The notes beneath the pieces were generated by a model. That model ran no database searches, was not told the DNA's origin, and saw only the letters and a list, made by a program, of their open reading frames with translations. Positions 1 through 7,897 of a DNA stretch of 39,994 bases are shown here, piece by piece (position 1 is the first letter of the stretch; each line of letters begins with the position of its first letter). The translations under genes and the position numbers were made by a program. The stretch comes from JAGMCJ01 sp046761005. Its GTDB lineage: Archaea > Thermoplasmatota > Thermoplasmata > RBG-16-68-12 > JAGMCJ01. Where the stretch lies: NCBI GenBank assembly GCA_046761005.1, contig JBHIFI010000008.1:1-39994 (forward strand). The letters are read 5' to 3'.

Positions 1-183
1 GTTACAGAAGAAGCTGAGATCCCATGGCTCTGGATAATCATAGCCATAATTGTCATAATCATAATCATCGCAATCGTTGCAGCGGCTGCGCGGCGGAAGG
101 GACCTGAGATACCTGAGGAGGAAGAGGCCCCGCCTGAAGTGGAAGAGAGGCCACCGGAAGAGTCGGAAGAAGGGACCTTCTAG
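1..183 (+). CDS. C-terminal end of a membrane-anchored surface protein (5' truncated)
   Basis: The window opens inside a reading frame that ends at TAG 181-183. The visible 60 residues contain one strongly hydrophobic segment of about 22 residues rich in Ile, Ala and Val (about residues 9-31), followed by a short basic stop-transfer stretch (ARRK) and an acidic Pro/Glu-rich tail. This is the usual architecture of a C-terminal membrane anchor with a cytoplasmic tail in archaeal secreted proteins. The ectodomain lies outside the window, so the function cannot be stated. The next gene also ends in a membrane anchor, which suggests a cluster of surface proteins. Confidence 0.7.
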   Translation, partial: VTEEAEIPWLWIIIAIIVIIIIIAIVAAAARRKGPEIPEEEEAPPEVEERPPEESEEGTF

Positions 184-392
184 AGGCATCAACCGACCGA
201 GTTCCCTAACCCAGCGTAAGAGTTGAAGGATAGACAAACTATCAGAGATAGAGTAAAGCATCTCCTTCTTCCAGATGCGCTCAGCGAATCATATCTGGTA
301 ATTGTTCCCCCGAGAAACTGTGTTTCCGAAAGCTTCATGGATTCACTTTCACATCACTCAATACGTTGGATGGATTCGATTACTGGGCAAAG

Positions 393-400
393 ATTAAATC
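393..400 (+). promoter_or_regulatory. Possible TATA box for the TSP3-repeat surface gene
   Basis: An AT-rich ATTAAATC lies about 29-36 nt before the ATG at 429. No convincing ribosome binding site lies between them, which would fit a leaderless or very short-leader archaeal transcript. The rest of 184-428 shows no gene: the 67-codon frame starting at 223 looks non-coding. Confidence 0.3.
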
Positions 401-428
401 TAGTCCAATCAATAGGCTCTCGATAGCG

Positions 429-1715
429 ATGAAAACCGCTCTAGCAATCATCTTGAGTTCTCTGCTCCTGACAACCTTCGCCCTTCCCTATTTTCAGCCA
501 AATGCAATGGGCGACAACTTCGGTCCCGAGATCTCCAACGTGACCTGGTTCCCGAAATATCCCATGGAGAATGAAAACGTTACATTCAATGCTACTGTTG
601 TCGATTCTGACAACATCTTCAGCGTTGAGCTCATCATCTGCTTTCCAGGAACTTGCAATTCTACCCCCATGGCGGATCTTAATGGTGACTCAACCTATGG
701 AGTCGAGTACCCCATGCAACCTGGTAGCGACTATGCCGATATTCAGATATCCGCGATGGACAGTCAATTTAACCTCAATCAAACGGAAAAGCAATACTTC
801 CCTATCGTTCACTGGATCAATCCAACGGCACATCCTTCTCCAAATTTCCCGGTGATAAATGACCCATTGTGGGTGAATGGAACGGCGTTCTACGATGATA
901 ATATGAGCGCGCCTGCTGAGCAGTCTCCGGTCACCCTGGAGATAGTTGAGACAGGACAAACTTGGACGGGCTATGTGCAGAGCAACGGGGATTTCTCATT
1001 CGCTCTATCGGCTCCTGATGAGCACGGCTCGTATAGTTTGAACGTAACTGTGACAAATCGCACAATGACAGCGAGCATTCTTGTTCCCCTCGAGGTCGCA
1101 GATATTGATACAGACGGAGATGGCATTCCGAACTATCAGGATGATGATGATGACAACGATGGCCTAACGGACGAGGAAGAGGCAAGTCTTGGAACTAGCC
1201 CGATAAACCCTGACACTGACGGTGATGGTTTTGACGACTCCGAGGACGCCCTTCCGTTGAACCAGAGTGAGTGGTTGGATACCGACGAAGACGGAATTGG
1301 AGACAACTCGGACGATGATGATGATGGCGACGGACTTTCTGATGAGGATGAGCAAGAGATAGGTTCGGATCCAAAGAACCCTGATACGGACGGGGATGGC
1401 TATTCCGACTTTATTGATGTCTTTCCGTTGAATGGCACTGAATGGAACGATACGGACATGGATGGCACAGGTGACAATCTAGATGATGATGATGACAACG
1501 ATGGTCTGACTGACGAGGAGGAAGTACAAAAAGGCACGGATCCGAGAAACGCGGACACAGACGGGGATGGCGTCAACGACAAGGAGGACTATGATCCGCT
1601 AGACCCGAAAGTAAGAACGAGTCCCGTCGATCCCGTTGCCTGGATAATTCTCGCTATCATTGTTGCCATCATTGCAATAATCATAATAGTGGCTTACCCG
1701 AGAAAGACTCAGTAG
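429..1715 (+). CDS. Secreted calcium-binding (thrombospondin type 3-like repeat) surface protein with C-terminal anchor
   Basis: A 428-residue protein. The start at ATG 429 is chosen because it puts a signal peptide (MKTALAIILSSLLLTTFALP) at the N-terminus; the frame is open further upstream but without a sensible leader. Residues 25-220 are a Thr/Asn-rich ectodomain, probably beta-sandwich. Residues about 225-400 hold three Asp-rich units of the DTDGDGxxD / DDDDDNDGLTDEEE type, which in the TSP3 family bind Ca2+. Each unit is about 58 residues and the DNA repeat is visible at 1137-1180, 1311-1350 and 1482-1525. Residues about 402-424 form a C-terminal transmembrane helix ending in a short basic tail. 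The protein is likely displayed on the outside of the cell; ligand and role are unknown. Confidence 0.85.
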   Translation: MKTALAIILSSLLLTTFALPYFQPNAMGDNFGPEISNVTWFPKYPMENENVTFNATVVDSDNIFSVELIICFPGTCNSTPMADLNGDSTYGVEYPMQPGSDYADIQISAMDSQFNLNQTEKQYFPIVHWINPTAHPSPNFPVINDPLWVNGTAFYDDNMSAPAEQSPVTLEIVETGQTWTGYVQSNGDFSFALSAPDEHGSYSLNVTVTNRTMTASILVPLEVADIDTDGDGIPNYQDDDDDNDGLTDEEEASLGTSPINPDTDGDGFDDSEDALPLNQSEWLDTDEDGIGDNSDDDDDGDGLSDEDEQEIGSDPKNPDTDGDGYSDFIDVFPLNGTEWNDTDMDGTGDNLDDDDDNDGLTDEEEVQKGTDPRNADTDGDGVNDKEDYDPLDPKVRTSPVDPVAWIILAIIVAIIAIIIIVAYPRKTQ

Positions 1716-1734
1716 TGGTAAACCACCTTCGAAA

Positions 1735-1744
1735 AGATATAATA
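1735..1744 (+). promoter_or_regulatory. TATA box upstream of the thioredoxin-like surface protein
   Basis: AGATATAATA lies about 25 nt before position 1767, giving a predicted start of transcription near 1765-1768 and a short leader that carries the GGAGG at 1776-1780. A small inverted repeat (GTGGT-AA-ACCAC, 1715-1726) sits just upstream. The gene therefore probably has its own promoter. Confidence 0.5.
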
Positions 1745-1787
1745 CAGGGATGTCCATACATTTGTCTTGAGGGAAGGAGGCATGTCT

Positions 1788-4334
1788 ATGATGGGCATTT
1801 CCAGAAGAGTGTGGGCATTGGTAGTTGCGGTCGCATTCGTGGGCATCACTTTTTCTTCTGTTTCTCAGACGAGCCACACGATTGAAGATGTTTCAACAAC
1901 AGCTCAAGAAAATCTTGGGACGAGGGGGCCTGGGACACAAAGAATCGTCCTGTATGAGAGATTCACAAACGTTGGCTGTGGTCCTTGCGCCTATGCAACT
2001 CCAAATGAAGAGATATTTTGCGACGATTTCTTACCAGACAAGTTAGCAGTACTGAAATACCATGTTTCGTGGCCTTCAAGTTCCGACCCAATGTACCTGT
2101 TCAACCCAACCGAGCAGATGGGAAGAAGAAACTGGTATGGAGATATCGGATACGTTCCGTACGTAAAGATTGATGGATTGTTCCAACCTGACTATCCGTA
2201 TACCTACAAGAGTTTGCGAGACGCCATCAACACAAGGATAGACATTCCGAGTCCCCTATCCATCCGAATATCGGGATCATTGGGTGCGATTACAGGATCA
2301 GTAGATATCACCATAAGTGCAATAGACCCTCCAGGAACCGGCCTGGTACTCCATACAGTGCTCTATGAGAACAACATAGATTATATTACTCCTCCTGGAT
2401 CCAACGGTGAGACGCATTTCGAATTTACCGTCAGGGACATGATTCCCAACGAAAATGGAGAGGCTATCACACTGAATCAAGGCGACACGATAGTGAAGAC
2501 AAAGACGTTTCCAATCGATCCAATCTATGATCGAGACGAGCTCGGAATCGTTGCGATTGTTCAGAGGTCGACTACAAAGGAGGTCATTCAGGCCTCTTCC
2601 TACGGATTTGTAGATCTTTCTATCTCCAGCGTAGATATTACTTCCAGCGATCCTTCGCCCGTGGAGGGTGATGTTGTGACTCTCACCGCAATTGTCCACA
2701 ACAATGGAGAAGCCATCACCGATTCTGTAGTCAGATTCTACGATGGTTCCGTTGGAGGACTTCAGATTGGAAGTGATAGAACAACAGGTCCAATACTTTC
2801 GGGAGGCACAGCGACGGTTCAGACTACCTGGAATACCGCGAACCTAGGGGGAGATCACAAGATATTTGTTCTCGTTGATGCTGACAAACACTACTGGGAG
2901 AGTGATGAGTACAACAACTTGGCATTCATGGATATCTTCGTTGTTCCTTTCAACGACGCTTCGGCTATTGATATTCAAGGCCTGAACGAAGGATCGCTCT
3001 ATCCCATGGGAAGATACTCCGTTGATGGCACTGTTCAAAACACTGGTTTCAATCCCCAATCGTCCTTTCCAGTGTACTTGGAAGTGAGAACCATTGGAAG
3101 CTTTGTGGAGCAAACCATTTATAGTCAGAGCTTTGATGGCTTAACAGATGAAGGTTGGGGTCAGATACCCTCAACAGGCTCCTGGCAACGAGGGTCTCCT
3201 GTGGGTCTGAACGAACCAGTTCCCTCAGCTCCCAACTGTTGGGGTACGAACCTTGTTGGTGTGCCCCCAATCCTTTCTCATGACTTTCTCATATCACCAC
3301 CTACGACGCTTCCCGCGGGCTCGCCCTCCATAACTCTCAGGTTCTGGCAATACACAGATTTCGAAGTATACTGGTTCCCCCCACCGACAGCAAAGTGGAT
3401 CTATCCTGATTCTGGACATCTTTGGATATCTACGGACCTTGGCACTTCCTGGGAACTTCTGAGTTCATTCTGGGCAAATGAAAGCTTCACTTGGGTGGAG
3501 CACACAATTGATCTGACATCATATGCGGGGCAGACAATTCTGTATGCCTTCGAAATCGTGAGCGACCTAGGAGATTGGGATCCGCCAAGTGGAGAGAAGG
3601 GATGGTATGTAGATGATGTGAGCATAGTAGCGATGGTTCCCGACGAAGTCGTTGTCGTCGGGCCTTTGCAGGTAGACACATCGGGAACGCTGATTTCTAT
3701 GGAAACGCAGGCAGTCAATTTTCTTGCAAAGCTCATTCCCGGCGGTCAGGTGAGAGTGGTTCTCAGAACAGGACTGGCTTCGGATACTTATCCGGATAAT
3801 AATGAATTCTCGATAATCATAGACATAGACCCGAACCACTACGTCTATGATTTGGTGCCGGGATGGAACTTGATTTCCCTGCCACTTATCCCGACCTCAG
3901 GAGATCCGAACACAGTCCTCGCATCCATAGATGGAAAATGGGACGTGCTTCGGTATTATGATGCTACCGATGATATGGACCACTGGAAAGAATATTCGAT
4001 AGCCAAACGCTACAACGATATGCCTCCATTGACTGAGAAAATGGCGTTGTGGATTCACATGAAGGAAGCTGCTGTCCTCGATTTGAGCGGGAGCATACCT
4101 TCGACAACTGACATCCAGTTACTCAGAGGTTGGAACTTCGTCGGATATCCCTCCCTCTATGATAGAGACCTCCTCAGTGCGCTAAATAATCCCGACATAA
4201 CCAAAGTGGAGGCCTATGATCCCACTGCACCGCCAACTTTCCTGAGGCAATTGGACATCACTGACTTGATGCTCACTGAATATGGCTACTGGATCTATGC
4301 AACTCAGGACACAATGTGGACAGTAGCCAATTGA
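1788..4334 (+). CDS. Exported multidomain protein: thioredoxin-like (CGPC) + CARDB + jelly-roll-like + PGWNLISLP domain
   Basis: An 848-residue protein. ATG 1788 is preferred over TTG 1767 or ATG 1782 because GGAGG at 1776-1780 is then 7 nt away. Residues 1-27 are a signal peptide. Residues about 50-190 resemble a thioredoxin/Omp28-type fold with the redox motif C64-G-P-C67 in FTNVGCGPCAYATPNEE. Residues about 270-385 look like a CARDB beta-sandwich (VHNNGE, WNTANLGGDH). Residues about 445-620 resemble the jelly-roll/MAM-like domain seen beside secreted peptidases (SFDGLTDEGW ... GWYVDDVSI). The last about 150 residues carry the paired PGWNLISLP and RGWNFVGYPS motifs. No membrane anchor is visible, so it is released or held by other means. 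Redox activity outside the cell is an inference from the CGPC motif. Confidence 0.8.
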   Translation: MMGISRRVWALVVAVAFVGITFSSVSQTSHTIEDVSTTAQENLGTRGPGTQRIVLYERFTNVGCGPCAYATPNEEIFCDDFLPDKLAVLKYHVSWPSSSDPMYLFNPTEQMGRRNWYGDIGYVPYVKIDGLFQPDYPYTYKSLRDAINTRIDIPSPLSIRISGSLGAITGSVDITISAIDPPGTGLVLHTVLYENNIDYITPPGSNGETHFEFTVRDMIPNENGEAITLNQGDTIVKTKTFPIDPIYDRDELGIVAIVQRSTTKEVIQASSYGFVDLSISSVDITSSDPSPVEGDVVTLTAIVHNNGEAITDSVVRFYDGSVGGLQIGSDRTTGPILSGGTATVQTTWNTANLGGDHKIFVLVDADKHYWESDEYNNLAFMDIFVVPFNDASAIDIQGLNEGSLYPMGRYSVDGTVQNTGFNPQSSFPVYLEVRTIGSFVEQTIYSQSFDGLTDEGWGQIPSTGSWQRGSPVGLNEPVPSAPNCWGTNLVGVPPILSHDFLISPPTTLPAGSPSITLRFWQYTDFEVYWFPPPTAKWIYPDSGHLWISTDLGTSWELLSSFWANESFTWVEHTIDLTSYAGQTILYAFEIVSDLGDWDPPSGEKGWYVDDVSIVAMVPDEVVVVGPLQVDTSGTLISMETQAVNFLAKLIPGGQVRVVLRTGLASDTYPDNNEFSIIIDIDPNHYVYDLVPGWNLISLPLIPTSGDPNTVLASIDGKWDVLRYYDATDDMDHWKEYSIAKRYNDMPPLTEKMALWIHMKEAAVLDLSGSIPSTTDIQLLRGWNFVGYPSLYDRDLLSALNNPDITKVEAYDPTAPPTFLRQLDITDLMLTEYGYWIYATQDTMWTVAN

Positions 4335-4441
4335 TTTGCGATTCGAGGCATCCTTCCACCAAATTGTGATACCTCGGATGGATGAGTCCCTCGTCTGAGA
4401 ATAGAAAGCTGATGCTTGATGCTGAGGGGCAATGCAGCATT

Positions 4442-4449
4442 CTTATCTA
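4442..4449 (+). promoter_or_regulatory. TATA-like box for the ferritin-like gene
   Basis: CTTATCTA is centred about 23 nt before the ATG at 4468 and there is no ribosome binding site, so the transcript may be leaderless. The rest of 4335-4467 shows nothing else recognisable. Confidence 0.35.
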
Positions 4450-4467
4450 TCACTTGCGTAATCAAGA

Positions 4468-5004
4468 ATGGGGAAAAACATGGAGAGTAGCAAAGAAAGC
4501 AACGAATCCACTCTTTTGGACGCACTCAAGACAGCCATAGAGCTGGAGGAATATGGATACGATTTCTACAAGGAAGTTCGCGGGTTTGTAGCAAGCGAGA
4601 AAGGCAAAGCCCTCCTCCGGTTTCTTGCAGACCAAGAGGTGGATCATAAGAAATGGCTGGAGATAGAGCATAGCAAACTCGAGAGACAGATCAATGAGGG
4701 CAGAAGAGATGATGAAAGACTGAGCATGGAGCTTCCCAACCCCCGAATCGTTTTTTCAAGAAAAGATGAGATAACGAAGAGCATGGATTCGATAGAAGCA
4801 ACGAAGCTCGCATTAGAAATAGAGAAGAGGTCGATAGAATTCTATTCTTCGTGCGGTCGTATGACGAGCGTGGAGACTGCGAAGGAGCTCTTCGAAAAGC
4901 TCACTCGTTTCGAGGAGTCTCATCGCAAGCTGCTCGAGGAGAATCTCAGTTATCTTCAGACAGAGGGAGATTGGTATGGTTATGTCCCCATCCTCGAGGG
5001 ATAG
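4468..5004 (+). CDS. Ferritin-like diiron (rubrerythrin-type) protein without rubredoxin domain
   Basis: A 178-residue, all-helical protein. It has the four-helix pattern of the ferritin-like/rubrerythrin superfamily: Glu in AIELEEYGYDFYKEV, ExxH in DQEVDHKKW, a second Glu helix (LALEIEKRSIEFY) and a second ExxH in RFEESHRKLL. These four elements supply the ligands of a diiron site, which suits peroxide or oxygen detoxification or iron handling. There is no C-terminal rubredoxin domain (no CxxC pairs), so any electron donor is a separate protein. ATG 4468 fits the TATA box; ATG 4480 is an alternative. The gene stands alone and converges with the regulator gene that ends at 5110. Confidence 0.75.
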   Translation: MGKNMESSKESNESTLLDALKTAIELEEYGYDFYKEVRGFVASEKGKALLRFLADQEVDHKKWLEIEHSKLERQINEGRRDDERLSMELPNPRIVFSRKDEITKSMDSIEATKLALEIEKRSIEFYSSCGRMTSVETAKELFEKLTRFEESHRKLLEENLSYLQTEGDWYGYVPILEG

Positions 5005-5109
5005 ACCTTTGCGTGGGTTGTGGAGCATGAGGTGCTATGTGCGAATGAAACCTGAGGCCGAAACCCTGTTGTCTTTGAGTTGAAAAGAGAAAAAGACTTG
5101 ACTGCATAA

Positions 5110-6255
5110 CTAGAAATCTACATTCAGGTCCAGGAGTTGCTTAACGAACGGACCGAAAACAAGGTCCTTGATAGTTATCATTCGTCTGATGCTGTACAGC
5201 CGAACCAGAGGCATGTCTGCAAGCATGTCATTTTCCTTGAGATAGCGAACGAGCGCGGAGTTCTCCACTTTGAAATTCTCGTATGTTCTGTATATCGAGA
5301 GCATTATGTTCTCGAATCTCTTAGCAGCTAGAAAGATCACGGAACCGGTATCAAGAAAGCTCATGTCAATAGTCTCGGTATCAAAGGGAGTCTTTGGATT
5401 GAGCCTCGTATGGCCGAAGCAGAGTATCTCAAATCCAAGCTTATTCAGATCCGGGATGGCAATCGTCCTGACGAGTCCCTTCTCTTCAAGTCTCCTCCTG
5501 ATATTGGAGATCGTGTGCCTAGAGAGGCCTGTCTTGTGGCCTATCGTCCCATCCCTTGACTCGGGATACTTGACGAGAGCATAGAAGACGATTTTCTCTC
5601 TTTTGCTCAGAGTCACAGGATCGCCCTTGACGAATTCCCTCCTGTCCTCCTTTCCTTCCTCCTCGATTCCGAAATCCTTGGCGAGCAGTCTCGAATAATC
5701 AAGAAACCTGATTATTTCGCTCGTCTCAAAGGGAAAAACGACCTGCGTTGGAAAGTTCCCCTCGAGCAGTCCAAGCTCAGCAAAGAGCTGCGTCCTTATG
5801 TCACCTATCTTTTCGATGTTTGTGTAGTTCTTCGAGAAGCTCAGAGAGAAGCCATTGTTTGTCTCACCGACTGAATAGAAGAGCTCGTCGTATATCTCGA
5901 TTTTTTCCCTTGCTTTTTCGATCCTGGCCTCGGCGGATACTGCTGGGTTGAAGTCTGCGTAGGTGACACCGAGCATCTCGCAACCAAGATTCTGAAGAAA
6001 AGGGATTCTCTTCTTAGTGTAATAGCCATTTCTTGCCAACCTGTGCTTTATCGTTGTCACTGTGGAATGTTTCATTCCGAGTCTATCACTTAGCTCGCGG
6101 TCATTCAAGTAGGTATATCGGACTAGGCCATGAAGAACACGCTTCTCATTTTTTGAAAGGGATCCCTTTCGCACGACTAGCAAAAGGAAGATCCGCAATA
6201 AAATATTTTCAGTCGATTTCCCGATATCTCCCCTCGGAATTACGTATTTCGTCAT
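5110..6255 (-). CDS. Transcription regulator with two winged-helix/Lrp-like units
   Basis: The frame is open from 6405, but ATG 6255 (protein MTKYVIPRG..., about 381 residues) is preferred because a strong TATA box lies at 6331-6340 and the upstream residues look non-coding. The protein appears internally duplicated: each half starts with a helix-turn-helix (LSKNEKRVLHGLVRYTYLND...RLGMKHSTVTTIKHRL and LSKREKIVFYALVKYPESRD...TGLSRHTISNIRRRL), followed by an alpha/beta region that begins with a similar phrase (NLGCEMLGVTYADFNP; KLGFEILCFGHTRLNP). That is AsnC/Lrp-like or an archaea-specific relative. It is transcribed divergently from the kor-hdr operon, whose regulator it may be; this is positional inference. 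Confidence 0.7.
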   Translation of the reverse strand: MTKYVIPRGDIGKSTENILLRIFLLLVVRKGSLSKNEKRVLHGLVRYTYLNDRELSDRLGMKHSTVTTIKHRLARNGYYTKKRIPFLQNLGCEMLGVTYADFNPAVSAEARIEKAREKIEIYDELFYSVGETNNGFSLSFSKNYTNIEKIGDIRTQLFAELGLLEGNFPTQVVFPFETSEIIRFLDYSRLLAKDFGIEEEGKEDRREFVKGDPVTLSKREKIVFYALVKYPESRDGTIGHKTGLSRHTISNIRRRLEEKGLVRTIAIPDLNKLGFEILCFGHTRLNPKTPFDTETIDMSFLDTGSVIFLAAKRFENIMLSIYRTYENFKVENSALVRYLKENDMLADMPLVRLYSIRRMITIKDLVFGPFVKQLLDLNVDF

Positions 6256-6330
6256 TTGGGAAACTCGGCTGCTTGAATCGTTCCCATATCTCGAGAATTC
6301 CCATGGGTTCGCATGAATCCCCAAATAAAG

Positions 6331-6340
6331 CTTATATATT
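6331..6340 (-). promoter_or_regulatory. TATA box for the duplicated-wHTH regulator
   Basis: Read on the minus strand this is AATATATAAG, placing the transcription start near 6305 and leaving a leader of about 50 nt before ATG 6255. The nearly symmetrical box could also serve the plus strand toward the kor operon. In the same intergenic region a perfect 12-bp inverted repeat, ATGGATTTCCAT, lies at 6389-6400. Confidence 0.5.
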
Positions 6341-6500
6341 TCGTGAAATGTAATTTGATTCGTCCGTTTACAAAGAAGAGGTCCCCCTATGGATTTCCAT
6401 TCCAAGGCTCACCCAGCTTATGTTTTTCTCACTGGGATAGATGTAAGGCTTTGCAGCTTCTTGCGCGGGAAAGACCTTGCAGTTTCGGAGGTTGAAGTCC

Positions 6501-6764
6501 TTGAGATATTGGCGCACCCCGCTTGACAAGGATACAATTAAGACACCAAAAGGACGGATATACATAATTCTAGATAGATGCAAAGGGTGTGGCTTCTGCA
6601 TAGAGTTCTGCCCAAAGGGCATCCTTGAAGAGTCCAAGGAGATCAACGAGAAGGGCTATCATCCCCCTATGATAAAGAATGGAGAGGAGGATGGCTGCAC
6701 GAACTGCAATTTCTGCATGCTCATCTGCCCCGAGTTCGCCATATTCTCGGAGGAGGAGGAATGA
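6501..6764 (+). CDS. korD: 2-oxoacid:ferredoxin oxidoreductase delta subunit (2[4Fe-4S] ferredoxin)
   Basis: An 87-residue protein. Start TTG 6501 is chosen because GGAGG at 6487-6491 is 9 nt upstream; the frame is open from 6477. Two [4Fe-4S] motifs are clear: CKGCGFCIEFCPKG and CTNCNFCMLICPEF. The short N-terminal extension before the clusters is normal for the separate delta subunit of archaeal four-subunit 2-oxoacid oxidoreductases, where it carries electrons from the TPP/cluster centre of the beta subunit to free ferredoxin. Its stop overlaps the korA start by 4 nt (ATGA), so it is translationally coupled and is the first gene of the operon running to 16250. Confidence 0.9.
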   Translation: MRYWRTPLDKDTIKTPKGRIYIILDRCKGCGFCIEFCPKGILEESKEINEKGYHPPMIKNGEEDGCTNCNFCMLICPEFAIFSEEEE

Positions 6765-7897
6765 AGGCGGTCCTCACGGGAAGGCATTTCATGATGGGCG
6801 ACCTTGCCTGCGCAGAGGGAGGCCTAGCTGCTGGTTGTAGGTTTTTCGCGGGGTACCCAATCACGCCCGCAACTGAGACCGCTGAAAGGATGGCCTTACG
6901 CCTCCCTCAAGTGGGCGGCCACTATATTCAGATGGAAGATGAGATCGGAAGTCTCGCGGCTATCCTTGGAGCCTCATGTGCTGGCGTCAAAGCGATGACA
7001 GCGACATCTGGTCCTGGGTTCAGTCTGATGCAGGAAAACATTGGATTGGGAATAGTGATGGAAACGCCATGTGTCATCGTGAATGTTCAGAGGGGAGGAC
7101 CTTCAACGGGATTGCCTACTCTCGCGGGACAGGCAGATATGATGCAGGCAAAGTGGGGTTCCCATGGGGACTATGAGGCGATAGCTTACGTTCCCAACTC
7201 ATGCCAGGAGATGTTTGATTTAACGATTAAGGCCTTCAACGCGTCTGAGAAGTACCGCCAGCCTGTCCTTGTGATGGCGGACGAGATTATCGGCCATATG
7301 GTGGAGAGGGTCGAGATTCCCGATCCTGAGGACATAGAACTCGTCCCCCGAAAGAGGCCAGGACGCAAGAAAAACTTCCTCGCTTATGAGCCAGATGAAG
7401 ACTTTATTCCACCGATGGCAAATGCAGGAGAAGGCTACCACATACACGTCACGGGACTGACCCATGACATCCGCGGCTATCCCGTCATAGATGAGAAAGC
7501 GCAACATGAGATGGTGACGCGCCTAATCAGGAAGATAAGGGAGCATGCGCCCGAAATATGGGAGTTTGAAGAAACCATGACGGATGATTCTGATATCGTA
7601 GTTGTCTCTTACGGAGCCGCATCAAGGGCCGCCGGGCGGGCTGTCAATATCGCGAGGAAAGAAGGAATAAAAGCGGGTCTTTTTCGCCTGATCACAGCTT
7701 GGCCATTCCCTGAAACCAGGATTAAGGAGCTCGCAGAGGAAGCAAGAACATTCGTGGTTCCGGAAATCAACATGGGACAAGTTTCTAGAGAGGTGGAGAG
7801 ATTCGCCTCTGGAAGGGTATTCAGCGTCTCCCACGCAGGTGGAGGTATGATGTCACCAGAGGCCATTCTTCACAGGATAAAGGAGGTGGCCGCTTGA
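6761..7897 (+). CDS. korA: 2-oxoacid (2-oxoglutarate type):ferredoxin oxidoreductase alpha subunit
   Basis: A 378-residue protein of the size expected for KorA. It shows the family signatures GYPITPATE (about residues 31-39), the acidic MEDEIGS segment, and the SGPGFSLMQENIG and RGGPSTGLPT phrases that shape the pyrimidine side of the thiamin diphosphate site. The C-terminal domain II (SYGAASRAAGRAV ... FRLITAWPFPE) is also present. With KorB it makes the catalytic core that oxidatively decarboxylates a 2-oxoacid to the acyl-CoA and reduced ferredoxin. 2-Oxoglutarate is the likeliest substrate from the D-A-B-C order and the subunit sizes, but another 2-oxoacid, such as a branched-chain one, cannot be excluded by eye. 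It overlaps korD by 4 nt and korB by 4 nt. Confidence 0.92.
   Translation: MKAVLTGRHFMMGDLACAEGGLAAGCRFFAGYPITPATETAERMALRLPQVGGHYIQMEDEIGSLAAILGASCAGVKAMTATSGPGFSLMQENIGLGIVMETPCVIVNVQRGGPSTGLPTLAGQADMMQAKWGSHGDYEAIAYVPNSCQEMFDLTIKAFNASEKYRQPVLVMADEIIGHMVERVEIPDPEDIELVPRKRPGRKKNFLAYEPDEDFIPPMANAGEGYHIHVTGLTHDIRGYPVIDEKAQHEMVTRLIRKIREHAPEIWEFEETMTDDSDIVVVSYGAASRAAGRAVNIARKEGIKAGLFRLITAWPFPETRIKELAEEARTFVVPEINMGQVSREVERFASGRVFSVSHAGGGMMSPEAILHRIKEVAA

Noticed and set aside
223..426. A 67-codon frame before the TSP3 protein
   Set aside because: No ribosome binding site and no protein-like composition; it overlaps the promoter region of the next gene.
1107..1580. The Asp-rich repeats as a CRISPR or satellite array
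   Set aside because: The repeats stay in frame, diverge between copies and encode TSP3-type calcium loops; there are no spacers.
1715..1726. GTGGT-AA-ACCAC inverted repeat as a transcription terminator
   Set aside because: The stem is only 5 bp with a 2-base loop and no T tract follows; at most a minor element near the next promoter.
6412..6436. CCCAG...CTGGG inverted repeat before korD as an operator
   Set aside because: Five-base arms 15 bases apart are expected by chance in this much sequence.
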